Assembly (NCBI GenBank): GCA_024500155.1
Contig: CM044860.1
Coordinates: 5,068,501-5,132,500 of the forward strand
DNA from: Chenopodium formosanum
Lineage: Eukaryota; Streptophyta; Magnoliopsida; Caryophyllales; Amaranthaceae
Reading direction: 5' to 3'
DNA length: 64,000 bases
Shown: piece by piece, positions 52,205 through 64,000 of the stretch
Layout of the letters: each line of letters opens with the position of its first letter
Position numbering within the stretch: position 1 is the first letter of the stretch
Program-made: the position numbers and the translations under genes
Notes under the pieces: generated by a model
Told to the model about the DNA's origin: nothing
What the model saw: the letters and a program-made list of their open reading frames with translations, nothing else
Database searches by the model: none

Positions 52205-52299
52205 GATTATACAAGATTTAAGGAGGGTTTTAGTAAAGAAGATATTTTTTATTTTGGGGTGTTTGAGGAAAGTTGGGAGTTTTAATAGGAGATGACAAC

Positions 52300-52309
52300 T
52301 TATATATAC
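52300..52309 (-). promoter_or_regulatory. TATA box of EF-hand gene
   Basis: On the minus strand the sequence reads GTATATATAAG about 95 bases before the chosen start codon. This leaves a leader of roughly 65 bases, and it decides against the upstream ATG at 52318. Confidence 0.6.
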
Positions 52310-53850
52310 AATACACATTGGATTAATTTAAATATGATATAAAAAGTGGTAATAATATGATAAGATGCTTACTAAGAGTAAGGATATACATGTGAAAATT
52401 CCATGTGCTGTGCTTTATTATTAGTCTGTGTTCTAAAATAATACCGAATGATTTCAAAGATAAGTATGACCCACCATTGGAATAATCCAGATTCTAGAAA
52501 AGGTCAGCCACTTAAAAATCTAGTAATAGTTTTGTTCTTGGATCCTCTGTTGTAATCAAATTGTCTATCATAAGAAAGGAAATGCATTTTTCATGATTAT
52601 TTGTATCTATTTCCAATTATTGTACTAGTATGATTGGGTTTTGTAATTCCACCATTAGGTGGGAAATTCAAACCTTTTTTTTTTATTTTTTTTTTTATAA
52701 ATTAATCTCGTATGAAATTACACTTGTTATCGTCAACCAAATAACCAAATAAATTAATAGCTTGGTGGCCAGTGGCCGGTGCGTGGCTGGTGTGGTAATG
52801 CCTAGTACCTACCATACTATAAATGATCATGATAGATAGAAAACCATAGCTACGTAATAAACTTCTTATATTATGTCCAAACTTATTTTAACTTGTTTTA
52901 TACTATGTGTAAGTTTCAGATAAAAGTTAAATCTTAATTAAATATAATAATCGTACAACTTGGCACGCACATTAAGAAAATTACTTGGGTATGTCTCATT
53001 CACAGCCTATTCTGGGTATACGGACTACGGAGTACTATGATGAACATCCACAAGTTGAGGCGAAGTTGGCTGAACAACGATTCAAATTCATATTGATGAT
53101 TTTTATTACGTAGTATATGCAGATTCGTATTCCCTTCCTCTGTTTATTCTTCTTCTCTTCACAAATAATTGTTTTCCTACTGTATTCAACAACTTGTTAA
53201 TCATGAAGTTTAGAAAGAAGTGCATATTATGACTGAATTGTGTATGAGATTTTATGCTTTTGAGCTTCATTATTGGACAATTATTTGATCCCGGCAGTTG
53301 ACAAAAGACTAGGAACCTTACCAACAAATTTTGCAACATATCTAGTTATCTACCATATTTTTCATAAAGGAGGGTGAAGATTGTGTAATCATCTTGAATA
53401 TGAATATATGATATCGCCTTGGCATAATCTTCATCCAAGAAATGACGAATAAATGTTCGAAATGTTAAGATAATTTATATTTTTCAGCCATAAAAATGGG
53501 AAGTTGCCAAAACCTGTGACTGCTCATTGAAGAAAAATATTTTTTACACTGAATGTATGCAAAAAACTTAATTGACTAAAAAATCATACAACAAAGCTCC
53601 CGATGTAAGCCTGTAATCTTACTCAATGAAACCTGATGCCATGCCATACCTTAGTTATATATCACATGAAGTATGGAAGCAACGGGAAACATAGATCGGC
53701 CATACTAACTATGATATAGTAGCTAAATAAACTACAATATTGACCTCAGAGCTAGAAATATTCTGAAGCAAAAATGACAACAAAATCGTAACTGGTGCTT
53801 GGTGAAGTTATATAATACAGCTAACTCTGCTGGAGGAAACCCAGAAATGA
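52310..53850. other. EF-hand gene promoter and BIG 3' UTR
   Basis: The upper part (about 53500-53850) is probably the BIG 3' UTR; the lower part is the promoter of the EF-hand gene. Both genes are transcribed leftwards. No additional gene is seen. One TACTCCGTA motif (reverse) lies at 53026. Confidence 0.45.
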
Positions 53851-56800
53851 TCAACAGGATCGCAGCAGCAGGGGGCCAACTGACACATTAAGCATTTCAC
53901 TCAAGGCTACCTGGACATCCTTAGATCCATGTTCACAGCTGATCAAAGTGGAAAGAAGAGGGAAGAACCGTGCTAGGTTCCTCTCAAATGAAGTTTCTGC
54001 CAAACTACATATAGCCTGCAGAGTGGTCACGATAAGAGGTGCACGTCCAGCCAACTCTCTACGTCTTCGAGAGCCCAAGGGTATTTTCCAATGGGCTCCG
54101 CTACCAGTAGTAGGCTCAATTTCTTGCCCAGATGAAGCCTCAATGTAGTATTGAAGAACCTCTCGGCAGAGATTGACAAGGTAGGATTCTATTTCCTCCT
54201 CATTGAAGTCTGCAGGTCTATCAAGCATAAGATTTTGCAGGAGTGTGAGGCACATTTGATAAGACTCGTTTTCAAGGCGTAAAAGTGGAGGATCTTGCAT
54301 TTGGGTAATGGATCCAATCTCCAGTAGCTTGGAGCATAGATTTGCATCACAGTTTATCTTATGTGCATGTGATGCCACTGCCCGCAAAGCATCAAAAAGT
54401 ATACTAACATTTTTCGCTGAAATATGTGTCCTATACAACATGTAGATCTCCATGGCAGCCTGCAAATTTAAACAAGGCATGCTTTCAAAATTCTGCAATC
54501 ATCATAATAGAAATTGGTCCAAGATTTGCCACGTGCCTAGAGTTAACAATTATTTCTATGTACTCATTATTTAAGAACATGCAACAGAACATTCAAGTAT
54601 TTATACCTGGATCAACAAGAGCTGGACAGCACAACGGCATTTGACATCAGACACAGCAGCATAAAATTGCTGCGTTCTTAAGCTCTCTGAATCATAATCA
54701 TGTGTACCAGTCCCGGTAGTTTCAGCAAGATCTTGTCCACCACCAGACTCTTCGATATTCCTAACTGAACTATCCTCGTTCAAGATAAAGGAAAAATCAG
54801 GAAGGGTGGATAAGGCTGCTTCTTTCAATGAAGAGATCACTTCAAGCCATTTGTCATCCGAGAAGAGATCTCCAGAATTGCTTATCAATCGAACGTATGC
54901 AGCAATACCAATGCCAGCAAGGCTCTGGTGAGGTCGCTTAATGAAGCTCACTAACAGCATCAGAACTTTCTTTAAAAGGGGATGAACAGTAGAGTAGAAC
55001 TTGACAAAAAGGTCCACAATTAGTTCAAGAGACAATGTACAAGTCTCATACAGCCATGAATCTTGATCAAATTCAGCTATTTCGCCATCACCGCCCTCTC
55101 CAAATGAGTTTTCTGTGGATGGGTCAATGGCTTGGCGAACATAATCGAATATACGAAACAAGACCGATTCGAACACTCGCTCCCACAAAGGAAGCGAAAA
55201 GTGTTGGCCATGGTTACGTAGAGTGTCGAACAAAATCTGCAACGCACTTTTTCTGATTTCTGGTCTTGGATCAAAACTGAGTTCTGATAGGCCTACAAAG
55301 GAGAATGGAATAATCAACTTCCTAAACATACTCCACCATTATTATCACTAAGAACTGCAGCATGTAATACAGAACACCCCACGGACAAAATGAAACATAA
55401 GAAAGTTTAATTAGACAAACTCCAACTCTATATAATTTTATTTTATGTTTTTTTAGAAACAACTCTATATACAAGTGAGAATATAGGTAGTAGGATATCT
55501 TTAGTATAAAAATCAATGAACACAATGTTCAGTTGTAAAATTGCTCACAGATTCATTTTTTCAATTATAATGCTTCAAACTTTACAATACACATCTATAA
55601 AGTATGAAATAGATGTTAAACAAACATAATAATACAACTCCATATGTTAAGCTGTAAACATGTATCTTACCAGCCAACAATGGGAACCAGAAATACAGAT
55701 GGTCAACCTTGTCACCCAACTCTCCATTTTCCATCTTTCCATCTTTCACTGTTTGCGATACGGATGGAGAGACATCCAAAGCTTCCTTATCCTTATCTTT
55801 GCCTGAAGAACCAAGATCTCCCTCAGCAAGCTTCTCTGCACAGTAGCGCAGGAAGCCAATGGCACTGAGACTGATATCCTTGTTAAATCTGCTATTAGTA
55901 AAGGCAACAAGGCAATTTACACAATCTGTAAAAGTACTGGACTCTGTCTCAGTAATATACGGGAAGTAGTCTCGAACAATCTTCTCCATAATCTCAAATG
56001 CTAACAGAACTATGTTTTTGTGATCATCATATGCTGCTGTGGTAAAAACCTACACATAAAAACGACGAATAGGTCAAAAAATCACACACAACAATTGTCT
56101 GAAACAATAACAGAATATCCAAATCTTAAGAAGCAAGAATGTCTGTAACGTCTCTCTGGGGGTAGGGCATGGGAGTGACGTATCAAATGAATCAAACCAT
56201 AAGCAACAGGATTTCCCTATCAACAATTGTGATTCTTTTCACCAATAATAATTCTTTTTCACATCACCAATATAAAATTAATCCATTTCATGTAAGCTAG
56301 GGGATATCATGATACTAAACAAAAGATACTGGGAAACAATTGATGGGAAGATTGTTGTATACTTGTTTGTAGATTAATAAAATAGTTGTTATTTAATCAA
56401 GAAAATGTATTGGGAACCTTTCAGCCATCATAAATCCCGAGTTATTTCCCTAGATAAAAATAAATGGTTGAAAAGGAAAAGCAAGCCACGGAAGGAAAGA
56501 TCTGTGACCACCAACATTGTTTTAATATTTTTACACACTCACTTCTGATCAATTCTCAGTTCTGCCACACATGTAGTCAAAGAGAGAAATTCCAAGATTA
56601 AACATGAAGCGACAATGATATATGGGCAATGCAGGAGGCTGTTTCTATCACTATCAATTAAAAACGCTTCCAATTCTTGTTAATTTAGGTAGAACAACCC
56701 GAAGAACTGGGCAGAGATATACAAATGAGGCAGTATAGGAAGTGATGATCCACAGCAGACTGAATCTCCAAAACATGGGTCATCATTAGTCATATTGTTG

Positions 56801-59102
56801 AAAGAGTAAAAAGAGTAGACAACATGAGCAAATATAATAGATGAAGCAGATACCATGAACATGCTCTTCCATCCAGACTTCACATTGTTTACTCGAGATA
56901 GCACCATCTGAGACACACATCTGATGATTAATTCTCTAATCTCAACAGCACTACTCCTCCGCATCACAATGACAAAGGGCTTCATAAACTCATTTTGAAA
57001 ATTATAATTAGCTAATTCTTCCCTATCCAAAAACTTCATTGATAATTGGCGCAAAGAATCCATAGCAAAAATTGCAATTGAAAGATTTTCAGAACATCCA
57101 ATGGTTACAAAGAAATCAGAAAGCACATTCCAAATGCTTGACCATACAAGCCTAATGCGGTTCATGTTGTAGTGCCTGTTTTCAAGATTCAGAACAAATT
57201 AAAGTATTAGACATCAAAAAGATCAAAAGGAATTATGATAGCAATATCACGGGACGCTTACGCAATCTCAACAATTTTTGTCAAGCTAAAGACTCGTGGA
57301 TCAGAGGCAGATCGTAATTCCTCCATTGAGACCTTGCAGAGTGCCTTGACAAAATCAATTATTCCTTCACTATTTAGCTTTTGACTTCGAGTGAATATAC
57401 GATTCATTTCACTGCTTCCAACTTGTTCAAGCATGTTCAAATTAGAGACTAAATTATTCATCTGTTCTGATGTAACAGAAGTGTTCCCACCAATACTAGC
57501 ACTGTCATAAGAGCCTCTTCTCACAGCGGCTGCAGCATATTGAATTTTTCCAGCACCTTTTTTCTTTAAAAGTGGAAGAATATTGGACTTGGCTTGTTTT
57601 GACTTATCTTGATCAGTTTGAGGAGCACCAAAGAAAGCTGCATCAGGGGGAGCACCTTCACCAAGCAGATGCAAATGCTCAAAACGGGAAACACATGTCA
57701 AAATATGCTCCCAGGCATCTTGCAAGTAATTGCCATCTTCATCTGCAATTGTAACTATTGCCTGTGAAGCAGAAAGGAAGCACATTATCTGTGAGCAGAT
57801 CACCAAAATCTCCTCCAAGGGAAAATGAAGGGCAAAATATGCATTAAAATACAAAGAAAAGTAAACATTGAAGTATTGGGTGAAGCACATGTCCATTAAT
57901 CTTCAATTTAAAATCCAATTCCTTTTAACCTCTTACATTCACACTACCAATAGGAGCTACAATAAACAGTAGCGGGAAACCAATTAGAAGCAACTATTAG
58001 CAGGGCACCTCATTTTATTCTTTCTCAATGATTGTGAGCAAGAACAACAAAGAGAGTATTCAAAAATATGAGGAAAATTAACCATAGTTTCCCCTTGTGG
58101 CAGATAAGGAGTCAAGGATTATTCGAGCTAGTTTGAAGAATAATACTATACAGACATGCAAAAACATATAGCATATATAAATGAGGATGGTAAAAAGGGA
58201 AAATCCAATCGAGGAAAAAATTCTTTATATAGCATGCGGCATAATACTGGTCAATAGTCTGCATACTTTAGTTCATATAACAAGGCCCTACAATCTCCAA
58301 GATGATAAAAGGGGTCTTACATAAGCAGTCATACATCAATTGCAGTCAGCAGAGAAGCTGTTTCAATTAGATATTTAACAAGAAATGTGATCAAAACACC
58401 TAATACTTCACAACAGATATTAATTAGAAATATGGTTTCAATCCAAAGCTCATCCACTCAATAATTGAAACGTCACAGTATCTAGTCAGTGATGCAAGTA
58501 TGAAGTATGTATATGTCAGTAATTGTATGGCTTGGTTGTTTTGTAAATAATTTTTTTTTTGTTTTACACAAAAAGAATGCTAAATGTTTTCAAGTGATTG
58601 ACACGGGAACCTAAGAAAGTAACTAACCTTGATAGCATATATATTTTTCTGTTTGATTTCAGCCGGAGAGTGTAGAGAAGTAAACTTGGCAAGTGACGTC
58701 ACAAAAGCATCCCTATGAGTTTTCATGGACATCACTGATGTTACATGGATAGCATAGCGGAAACCGTCTAGGCACAAGGTTATAATTTCTTCATCATCAC
58801 TTTGATCAAGTGGAACACTGAAAGCAGCTAGCATAGGAGCCCAGCAAGCTTCAATCATGAATCTGAGAATTACGACATCTGTTGCAGCATAATAAGCTGA
58901 CCTGCAAATGGCTAAATAATGTAAATAACTAAAACCAATCAACAACCTTACATACATAACAAACTTTACTTTTGTCAAGAGCCTACCAAGAACAAATACT
59001 GATACAATGAACAAGAAATCCTAAGCCAAGTGTATCATTAAAAATGATTAAAGAAGGCCCAGAGGCCCCAGACAGACAAAACCAAGTAGGCAGCTATAAT
59101 TT

Positions 59103-59133
<31 letters not shown>

Positions 59134-61943
59134 TTAAGAACAAATCATCACATTGTTTATCCACACAAGATACAACAGAGAATAAGTTGCATACCATTCA
59201 ACAACATGAACTATGAAACATGGGCTCCCCTTCTTTGGTTTGTGAAAGAGAATAAGTTCACATTCAATACCATTATTTTTTCCCTTTTCCCTTCTTTGAG
59301 CAACAGCTTGCTAAAATTCTAAATCATCAAAGCACATGGGTATTGGAAATATTCTAATTACTAGCAAGAGTCTAAGCCATTTTAAAAGTTGCCATAAGAT
59401 AATTCCCCTCTTGAAGACAATTTTAGCCTACAACAACTGAGTGCTGCACAATGTGGATAAGGTAAATAAGCTCAAAAAGAACTTTCAAGAAAGAGTGTAT
59501 CTCAAACTGTCACCAACACTATTTACATCAAATCTCATGAACTAAGACCTCAACAAGAAAGGCGTTATTACAGAGGCGATGATAATTGGACTTGAGTATA
59601 AACTCGATTATCTCAAACCTTCAAGCAAAATATATAATGAGGGAGCAATATATAAAGCAAGAACGAGACACTTACTCGGACTTGCGAGCTTTTTCTTTAA
59701 ATTGTTCTTGCATATGCCTTATTAAGTCATCACTAGACTCCATGTAATTTTCATCTCGTTTACGGATCACAATATTCAAGATATTGTCCAAGCCTAAGAT
59801 TCTATTAGAATTCAAAGACTGCTTTTGCAAAGAAGCTAGATCTTCTTCTTTCAACTTAATCTCATTTTTGGTTATTCGTTCATACAAGGATCTCATGTAA
59901 TCCTCAGGAAGATCTTTTCCATCATCAATACCACGATTGTTCCTGATGAAATCTTCAGCAGACATCTGCATAATTAGAAATACAATGAAAAGAGGACTAA
60001 GTGGAAACTAACTTCAAACATCAGATGAGTTTCAAATGGAAAAGAAATTCACATATTATACCTTATTCTTAACCATAGGATTGTGGGCATCAGTGTTGAG
60101 CATTATAACTGAATAAGCAAGTACATATGCTGTGTCTGCACTAGAGAATGCCTTAGGATTACATTTACAGTAACGTTCAGCAAACTTCTCCATGATCCGA
60201 TCAATCTTCTGGGCCTCACCAGGCAACCTGAAGCCTTGCAAGAAGACCCTTATTGACTCATCAAGCGCCTTGCCTTGGAAATCAAAGGAATCGACATATG
60301 CATGCATCACTTTCAATGACATATCTTCTCTTTCGCCAAGATAATCACCAATTAAAGTCTTGTTCAGATCAGAAGCATCTTTCAGAAACGCTGCTATTTC
60401 CTCCGGAGAATTGCCCACCTTATTAGCACTAATAAGGAACTCAATTCCCTTTTTTGGTTTCCTATTAAAAAGAGATATACCTTCCTGCCATATATTATAC
60501 ATTAGCACAAACACCTAAATGCATAAACAAAAGCATTTCAAAGAAAATAAAAGCTTAACTTTAGATGCAGTACTTTAAGGAAAAGTTCTCATCATGAATA
60601 GGTGAAATAGAAATGGTAATACAAGATGAATTTTAACAAAAAATACAGTCCTTATAGTCATATGATTGGTTTTTTAGCCAAATCGGTTATTAAAGAGAGA
60701 ATACGGAGTCCCATAGTTCATCCGGCAAATTAAAACTTTAGCCACTACCACCCCCCCCCCCCCCCCAAAAAAAAAAATAAAAAAAAAAAAAAAAAAAAAA
60801 ACCTTTTCCTTCCTTTAATCCAAATACAGCGTGCATGGCAATTTCTCATAGTATACCTGAAGTTCCAGCTTGTATGCTCGGCGCTGCTCGATTGTCTGCA
60901 CATCAGAAACATCATTTGAAGACTCAGAAAGACTATCAGATCCTTCAAGAGGCTCATCCCCATGGCCATTTACCATGTGAGGACTACCAGCTTCAGGACT
61001 GCTATCTGCTGGTTCGTATTTTTTTGCTGAATGAGGATCTGGGATGCGTAATTGATGGTTCATCCAGTTCCCCATTGATTTTAAGACAGCAACCAAGCAC
61101 TTCATCGCTTCAAATTTCAGCGTCTCTTCTTGTGGTGGCAACAATGTAGTGGATGAGCCAGGTGGGACGCCTTGAGCTGTTTTAAGAAGGCCATTGACCA
61201 TTCTGCAACAATAAGGCAATAAATTACTAGATTGCCTCTTAACAGCGATATAATCAAGTCACTTTTCTCTATAGGTCAGCATCAAATTCAAGAAGGGAGG
61301 AGATTTTCCCAGAATGATAAGATCTAAAGGATTTTCTACAACTACTGAACTACATACTCCCTCCATTCCCAAAAGTCCTTCCCATTTTGATTATGTGCGT
61401 TTGTCAATGCAAGACTTTGACCATAAATATAAATATCATTAGTTGCACATTAGAAAAAAAAATGTAAGAATTGAATATTAGTAAACTGCTCATTAAGACA
61501 AATCAAATAAGACCCAACTTGACTATGTTATGTTGTATACATAAAGAGTAATTGTGAAGATTCTATCATCTTATGAATAGTGTCAAGATTACAAATGAGA
61601 AGAAAATAAAGGAACAAAGGTGTACCTCTCAAATATATTAGACGAGTTGACATCGCAATCATAGTTAATGAATATGTCCACCAAGATCTGAGAATCTTCG
61701 CACAGTTTTTCTAGAAAACGCAGTACTATCATCTTCTGCTGAAAATTTGGCTGAGTAACATTTTCCAAAACTCTTAGAACTATCATAGGGAAAAATACTC
61801 CAATCTCAGCCTTCAGCCCAGCTCTAAACCTGGCTACCAAACTCATGAAGATGGAGCATGAAAGCTGGAAAACAATCATGAGAGTTGAAGCGCTGTTCTT
61901 AAGCAATGATAAACATAGATACTGCTTGATAGCACCCAAAAAT
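53851..61943 (-). CDS. BIG: BIG-type ARF-GEF (SEC7 domain), 5' partial
   Basis: BIG proteins load GTP onto ARF GTPases at the trans-Golgi network (Sec7/BIG family knowledge). Ten in-phase exons: 61626-61943, 60857-61202, 60062-60484, 59676-59965, 58628-58901, 57262-57761, 56854-57175, 55671-56049, 54607-55292 and 53851-54459, about 1382 residues. The first visible exon begins mid-protein (FLGAIKQYLCLSLLKN, end of the HUS region). The SEC7 domain follows, with NRKPKKGIEFL, FLQGFRLPGEAQKIDRIMEK containing the catalytic Glu, and YSVIMLNTDAHNPMVKNK. Downstream HDS-type helical regions follow (MNRIRLVWSSIWNVLSDFFV, FDPRPEIRKSALQILFDTLR) and the protein ends SVGPLLLRSC. Family length is about 1750 residues, so roughly 370-400 N-terminal residues (DCB and part of HUS) lie beyond 64000. 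The intact catalytic motif suggests an active exchanger. It belongs to the BIG1-4 group; neighbours suggest BIG2 or BIG3. Confidence 0.92.
60751..60766. repeat. C16 run beside A-rich tract in BIG intron
   Basis: Sixteen C are followed by about 35 mostly A residues, in the intron after the exon ending at 60857. In the transcript this is a T-run followed by G16. Confidence 0.9.
61355..61440 (+). mobile_element. Stowaway-like MITE end, single
   Basis: TACTCCCTCCATTCCCAAAA is the typical Stowaway terminus. No inverted partner was found before the next exon at 61626, so this is a partial element. The right boundary is arbitrary. Confidence 0.4.
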
Positions 61944-62580
61944 CTGCGTCAAAAAAAAAAACAGAAATAACAAATATGAAAAGAGAAATAACATATATGA
62001 GTAAAGTAAAACACCATACATTAGAAGAATATAAGCTTCAGAAAATATAAGAGAGCAAACATCAATGAGACACAGGTAGACGACCACCAAGTAGTAAATT
62101 TGACCTGGGCCTAAAATGTGGAGAGGATATAAAAACAATGAAATAGAATACAGGAAAAGACGTTCACACAGGTAAACATTTTAGAGCAAGAAACTTGCAA
62201 AAGAATAAATTTGCAAAGCCTGGAAGAAGAATGAAAGATTTTATAGTAACCACAGCTCCAAATACAGATCCTGATGACTATGCAATCCAAACCCCCACAA
62301 TGCACAAGTAACAATACCCTTGGTGACATATGGCAAATTTGCAATATACACCAAGAAGTGGTTGCTCAAACTCTCAGAACGAAGAGACTGAACTGTTTTA
62401 GTCCAACATTTATTTCCACTTAAACAGAAATGATGCATGTGATATTTCAGAAGATTCATACCATCATAGTTTAAAACGAAAACTGTGAGCATCACCAATG
62501 AGGAAAATTACAAAACCACTGGTCAGTGGTCAATGAATCATAGGTAAGGACTGAGGACAGCTTACTGGTAAAAGCATTTA

Positions 62581-62806
62581 CGGTGTGTTTGGATAAGAAA
62601 AGAAGGGGAGGGAGTAGAAGGGGAGGGAAGGGTAGAGAAAGGGAGGGGAGGAAAGAAAGGTTAGTTTTCCTTCCAAATCTCTCCATTGTTGGAGAGATCA
62701 ATTTTTTAAAATTTAAATCCTCCAATTCCCTTCCTCATTTGTTATCCAAATGAAAGATAATTTATCCCTCCATTTCCCTTCCATTTCCTTCAATCCAAAC
62801 AAAGTG
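62581..62806. mobile_element. PIF/Harbinger-like MITE in BIG intron
   Basis: The element is 226 bp, flanked by TTA at 62578-62580 and 62807-62809. Its ends are CGGTGTGTTTGGATAAG and, reversed, CACTTTGTTTGGATTGAAGG. Like the copy at 5230-5464, it has a GGGGAGGGA-rich left half and a CCCTTCC-rich right half, so both belong to one family. Confidence 0.75.
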
Positions 62807-63610
62807 TTAAGAAAATAACTCTGCAAAAGTTCCAAAGTTTGAAATAAATATTATTCAAGTTAAAATGCTTGTAGGATTTAGTGCTCAGAAAATAACTCAT
62901 TTAAAAAAAAAATGTAAAACTTGAAACTACTAAAACAACATTTTCGATGTATAGTTATAGCACAAAGGATAAGAGCTTAATATTTGCAATATAAAAAGGA
63001 AAATAAAACAAAGCCTTCAGCCACTTGAACCAGCCAACCCAAAAAATACAAGAAGCAATTCACTGGTGTTACCAACTATCATATCAAAAATTCGGGGAAG
63101 AATAAGTAAAAGATGCAGCTTTGAAGTAATGCCTTTCTCTAATCCTTTTGGTGTGTAAACTTTGAAGTAAGAAAACATGCTCGAAATAGATGATGTTCTT
63201 GCCAAGAGTTAGGCCCTATTTAGCAATTAGTAGATTGGAGTTTATATAAGAATCATTGCAGAAGGATGTAAGAAATGCTCAATTAGCAGTTTAATGTTTT
63301 AGTTTAGACTTAGTAAATGAACACAGGTACATGTACATTCTGTTTAACACAGTAGTACAAAATACAATCAATATTCAAAGGATTAACTAGGCATTTCGGT
63401 TTTACACCAAAAAAGTACAATCACTTATGATCCTGTTACGGTCCCTTTTTGGCAAACAGCAGATAGCAAGTTGCCCAGAGCATATTTAATAACACACACT
63501 GCAGAGAGAAAGAGATAACTGATTTGATGAGCAGTAGAAATTACTGTCTTAGATACCATGTTTTGCGAAATTGTTTGGTAAACTAGCAATTCTCTATTGG
63601 CAGTTTTTTA

Positions 63611-63660
63611 TACTCCCTCCGTCCCTTAATTACATTCCTATTTCTAAATTTACACGGGAA
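63611..63660 (+). mobile_element. Stowaway-like MITE end
   Basis: TACTCCCTCCGTCCCTTAAT is a classic Stowaway left terminus. No inverted right end was seen before the window ends at 64000, so the element is partial or continues outside. Confidence 0.45.
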
Positions 63661-64000
63661 TTAAGGAACTTAGAGAAACCTTAAAACCCATGATTAGAAA
63701 GTACAATGGGAATTACAAGACATTTATTGTTGTATTAGAATAAAACAAAGATAGAATGATATTAAATGAAACACATGTCATCAATCCTTTGAAAAGAAAA
63801 AGGACCAATAACATTTGTTTATGAAAAATAAAAGGACCAATCATATTCAATTATAGTGCTACACATGGATTCAGAATGTTATGAGTGAGAAAATTATGGT
63901 TTCTGTGCAACCATTAATTGCAAAACAGAAAAATAATTAAAGTAATGTCACATCACAACTATTTAGGGATAATTTGGGGATATTTGGTAAAAATTCACTT

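Larger units (their letters stand above)
61944..64000 (-). other. large BIG intron, 5' exons outside window
   Basis: A good acceptor (TTTTGACGCAG on the minus strand) precedes the exon at 61943. I searched to 64000 for the expected preceding HUS-domain exon and did not find it, so this intron appears to exceed 2 kb. It holds a Harbinger-like MITE and a Stowaway-like end. Alternatively the assembly is rearranged here. Confidence 0.6.

Noticed and set aside
52205..52318. 38-residue hydrophobic N-terminal extension of the EF-hand protein
   Set aside because: Its ATG lies upstream of the probable TATA box, so it is unlikely to be transcribed.
62241..62498. Upstream BIG exon
   Set aside because: The translation does not match the expected HUS-domain segment and lacks fitting splice phases.
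1..64000. CRISPR arrays, bacterial operons, LTR retrotransposon gag-pol genes
   Set aside because: None was found; the window is plant nuclear DNA, and the direct repeats present are target duplications, satellites or MITE ends.

Overview
The window is nuclear DNA of a eudicot plant. The genes are split by GT-AG introns, the spacers are AT-rich, and all confident proteins belong to land-plant families. A Caryophyllales (Amaranthaceae-like) source is a weak inference from the very frequent nonamer TACTCCGTA and the style of the small transposons. No bacterial, viral or organellar gene was recognised.

Layout. (1) 1-7920 (+): the 3' part of an FHA-domain/coiled-coil protein gene, carrying two apparent one-base frame breaks. 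(2) 11031-11489 (+): a two-exon LITTLE ZIPPER (ZPR) microprotein gene. (3) 15325-26239 (+): a complete 19-exon armadillo-repeat kinesin (ARK), 892 aa. (4) 31901-32947 (-): a single-exon AT-hook/PPC protein of the AHL22 type. (5) 45122-48073 (-): a three-exon mitochondrial complex I subunit (NDUFA2/B8). (6) 51524-52204 (-): an intronless four-EF-hand calmodulin-like protein. (7) 53851-61943 (-): the last ten exons of a BIG-type ARF guanine-nucleotide exchange factor, whose 5' part lies beyond 64000.

The spacers and large introns are full of small non-autonomous transposons, many with readable terminal inverted repeats and target-site duplications: PIF/Harbinger-like elements (TTA/TAA), a hAT-like element (8-bp duplication), a Mutator-like element (11 bp), Stowaway-like elements, a CACTA terminus and a tRNA-derived SINE. 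Three tiny poly(A) insertions with perfect 16-19 bp duplications, plus two decayed look-alikes, suggest extremely 5'-truncated retroposition. No autonomous transposase, gag or pol gene was recognised.

The genes do not form one pathway. They act in transcription and development (ZPR, AHL), microtubule motility (ARK), respiration (complex I), calcium sensing (CML) and vesicle traffic (BIG). Their order is informative: it combines neighbours that in Arabidopsis lie in separate blocks (AHL22/ZPR1/FHA on chromosome 2, BIG2/AHL18/ZPR2 on chromosome 3, ARK2/BIG3 on chromosome 1).
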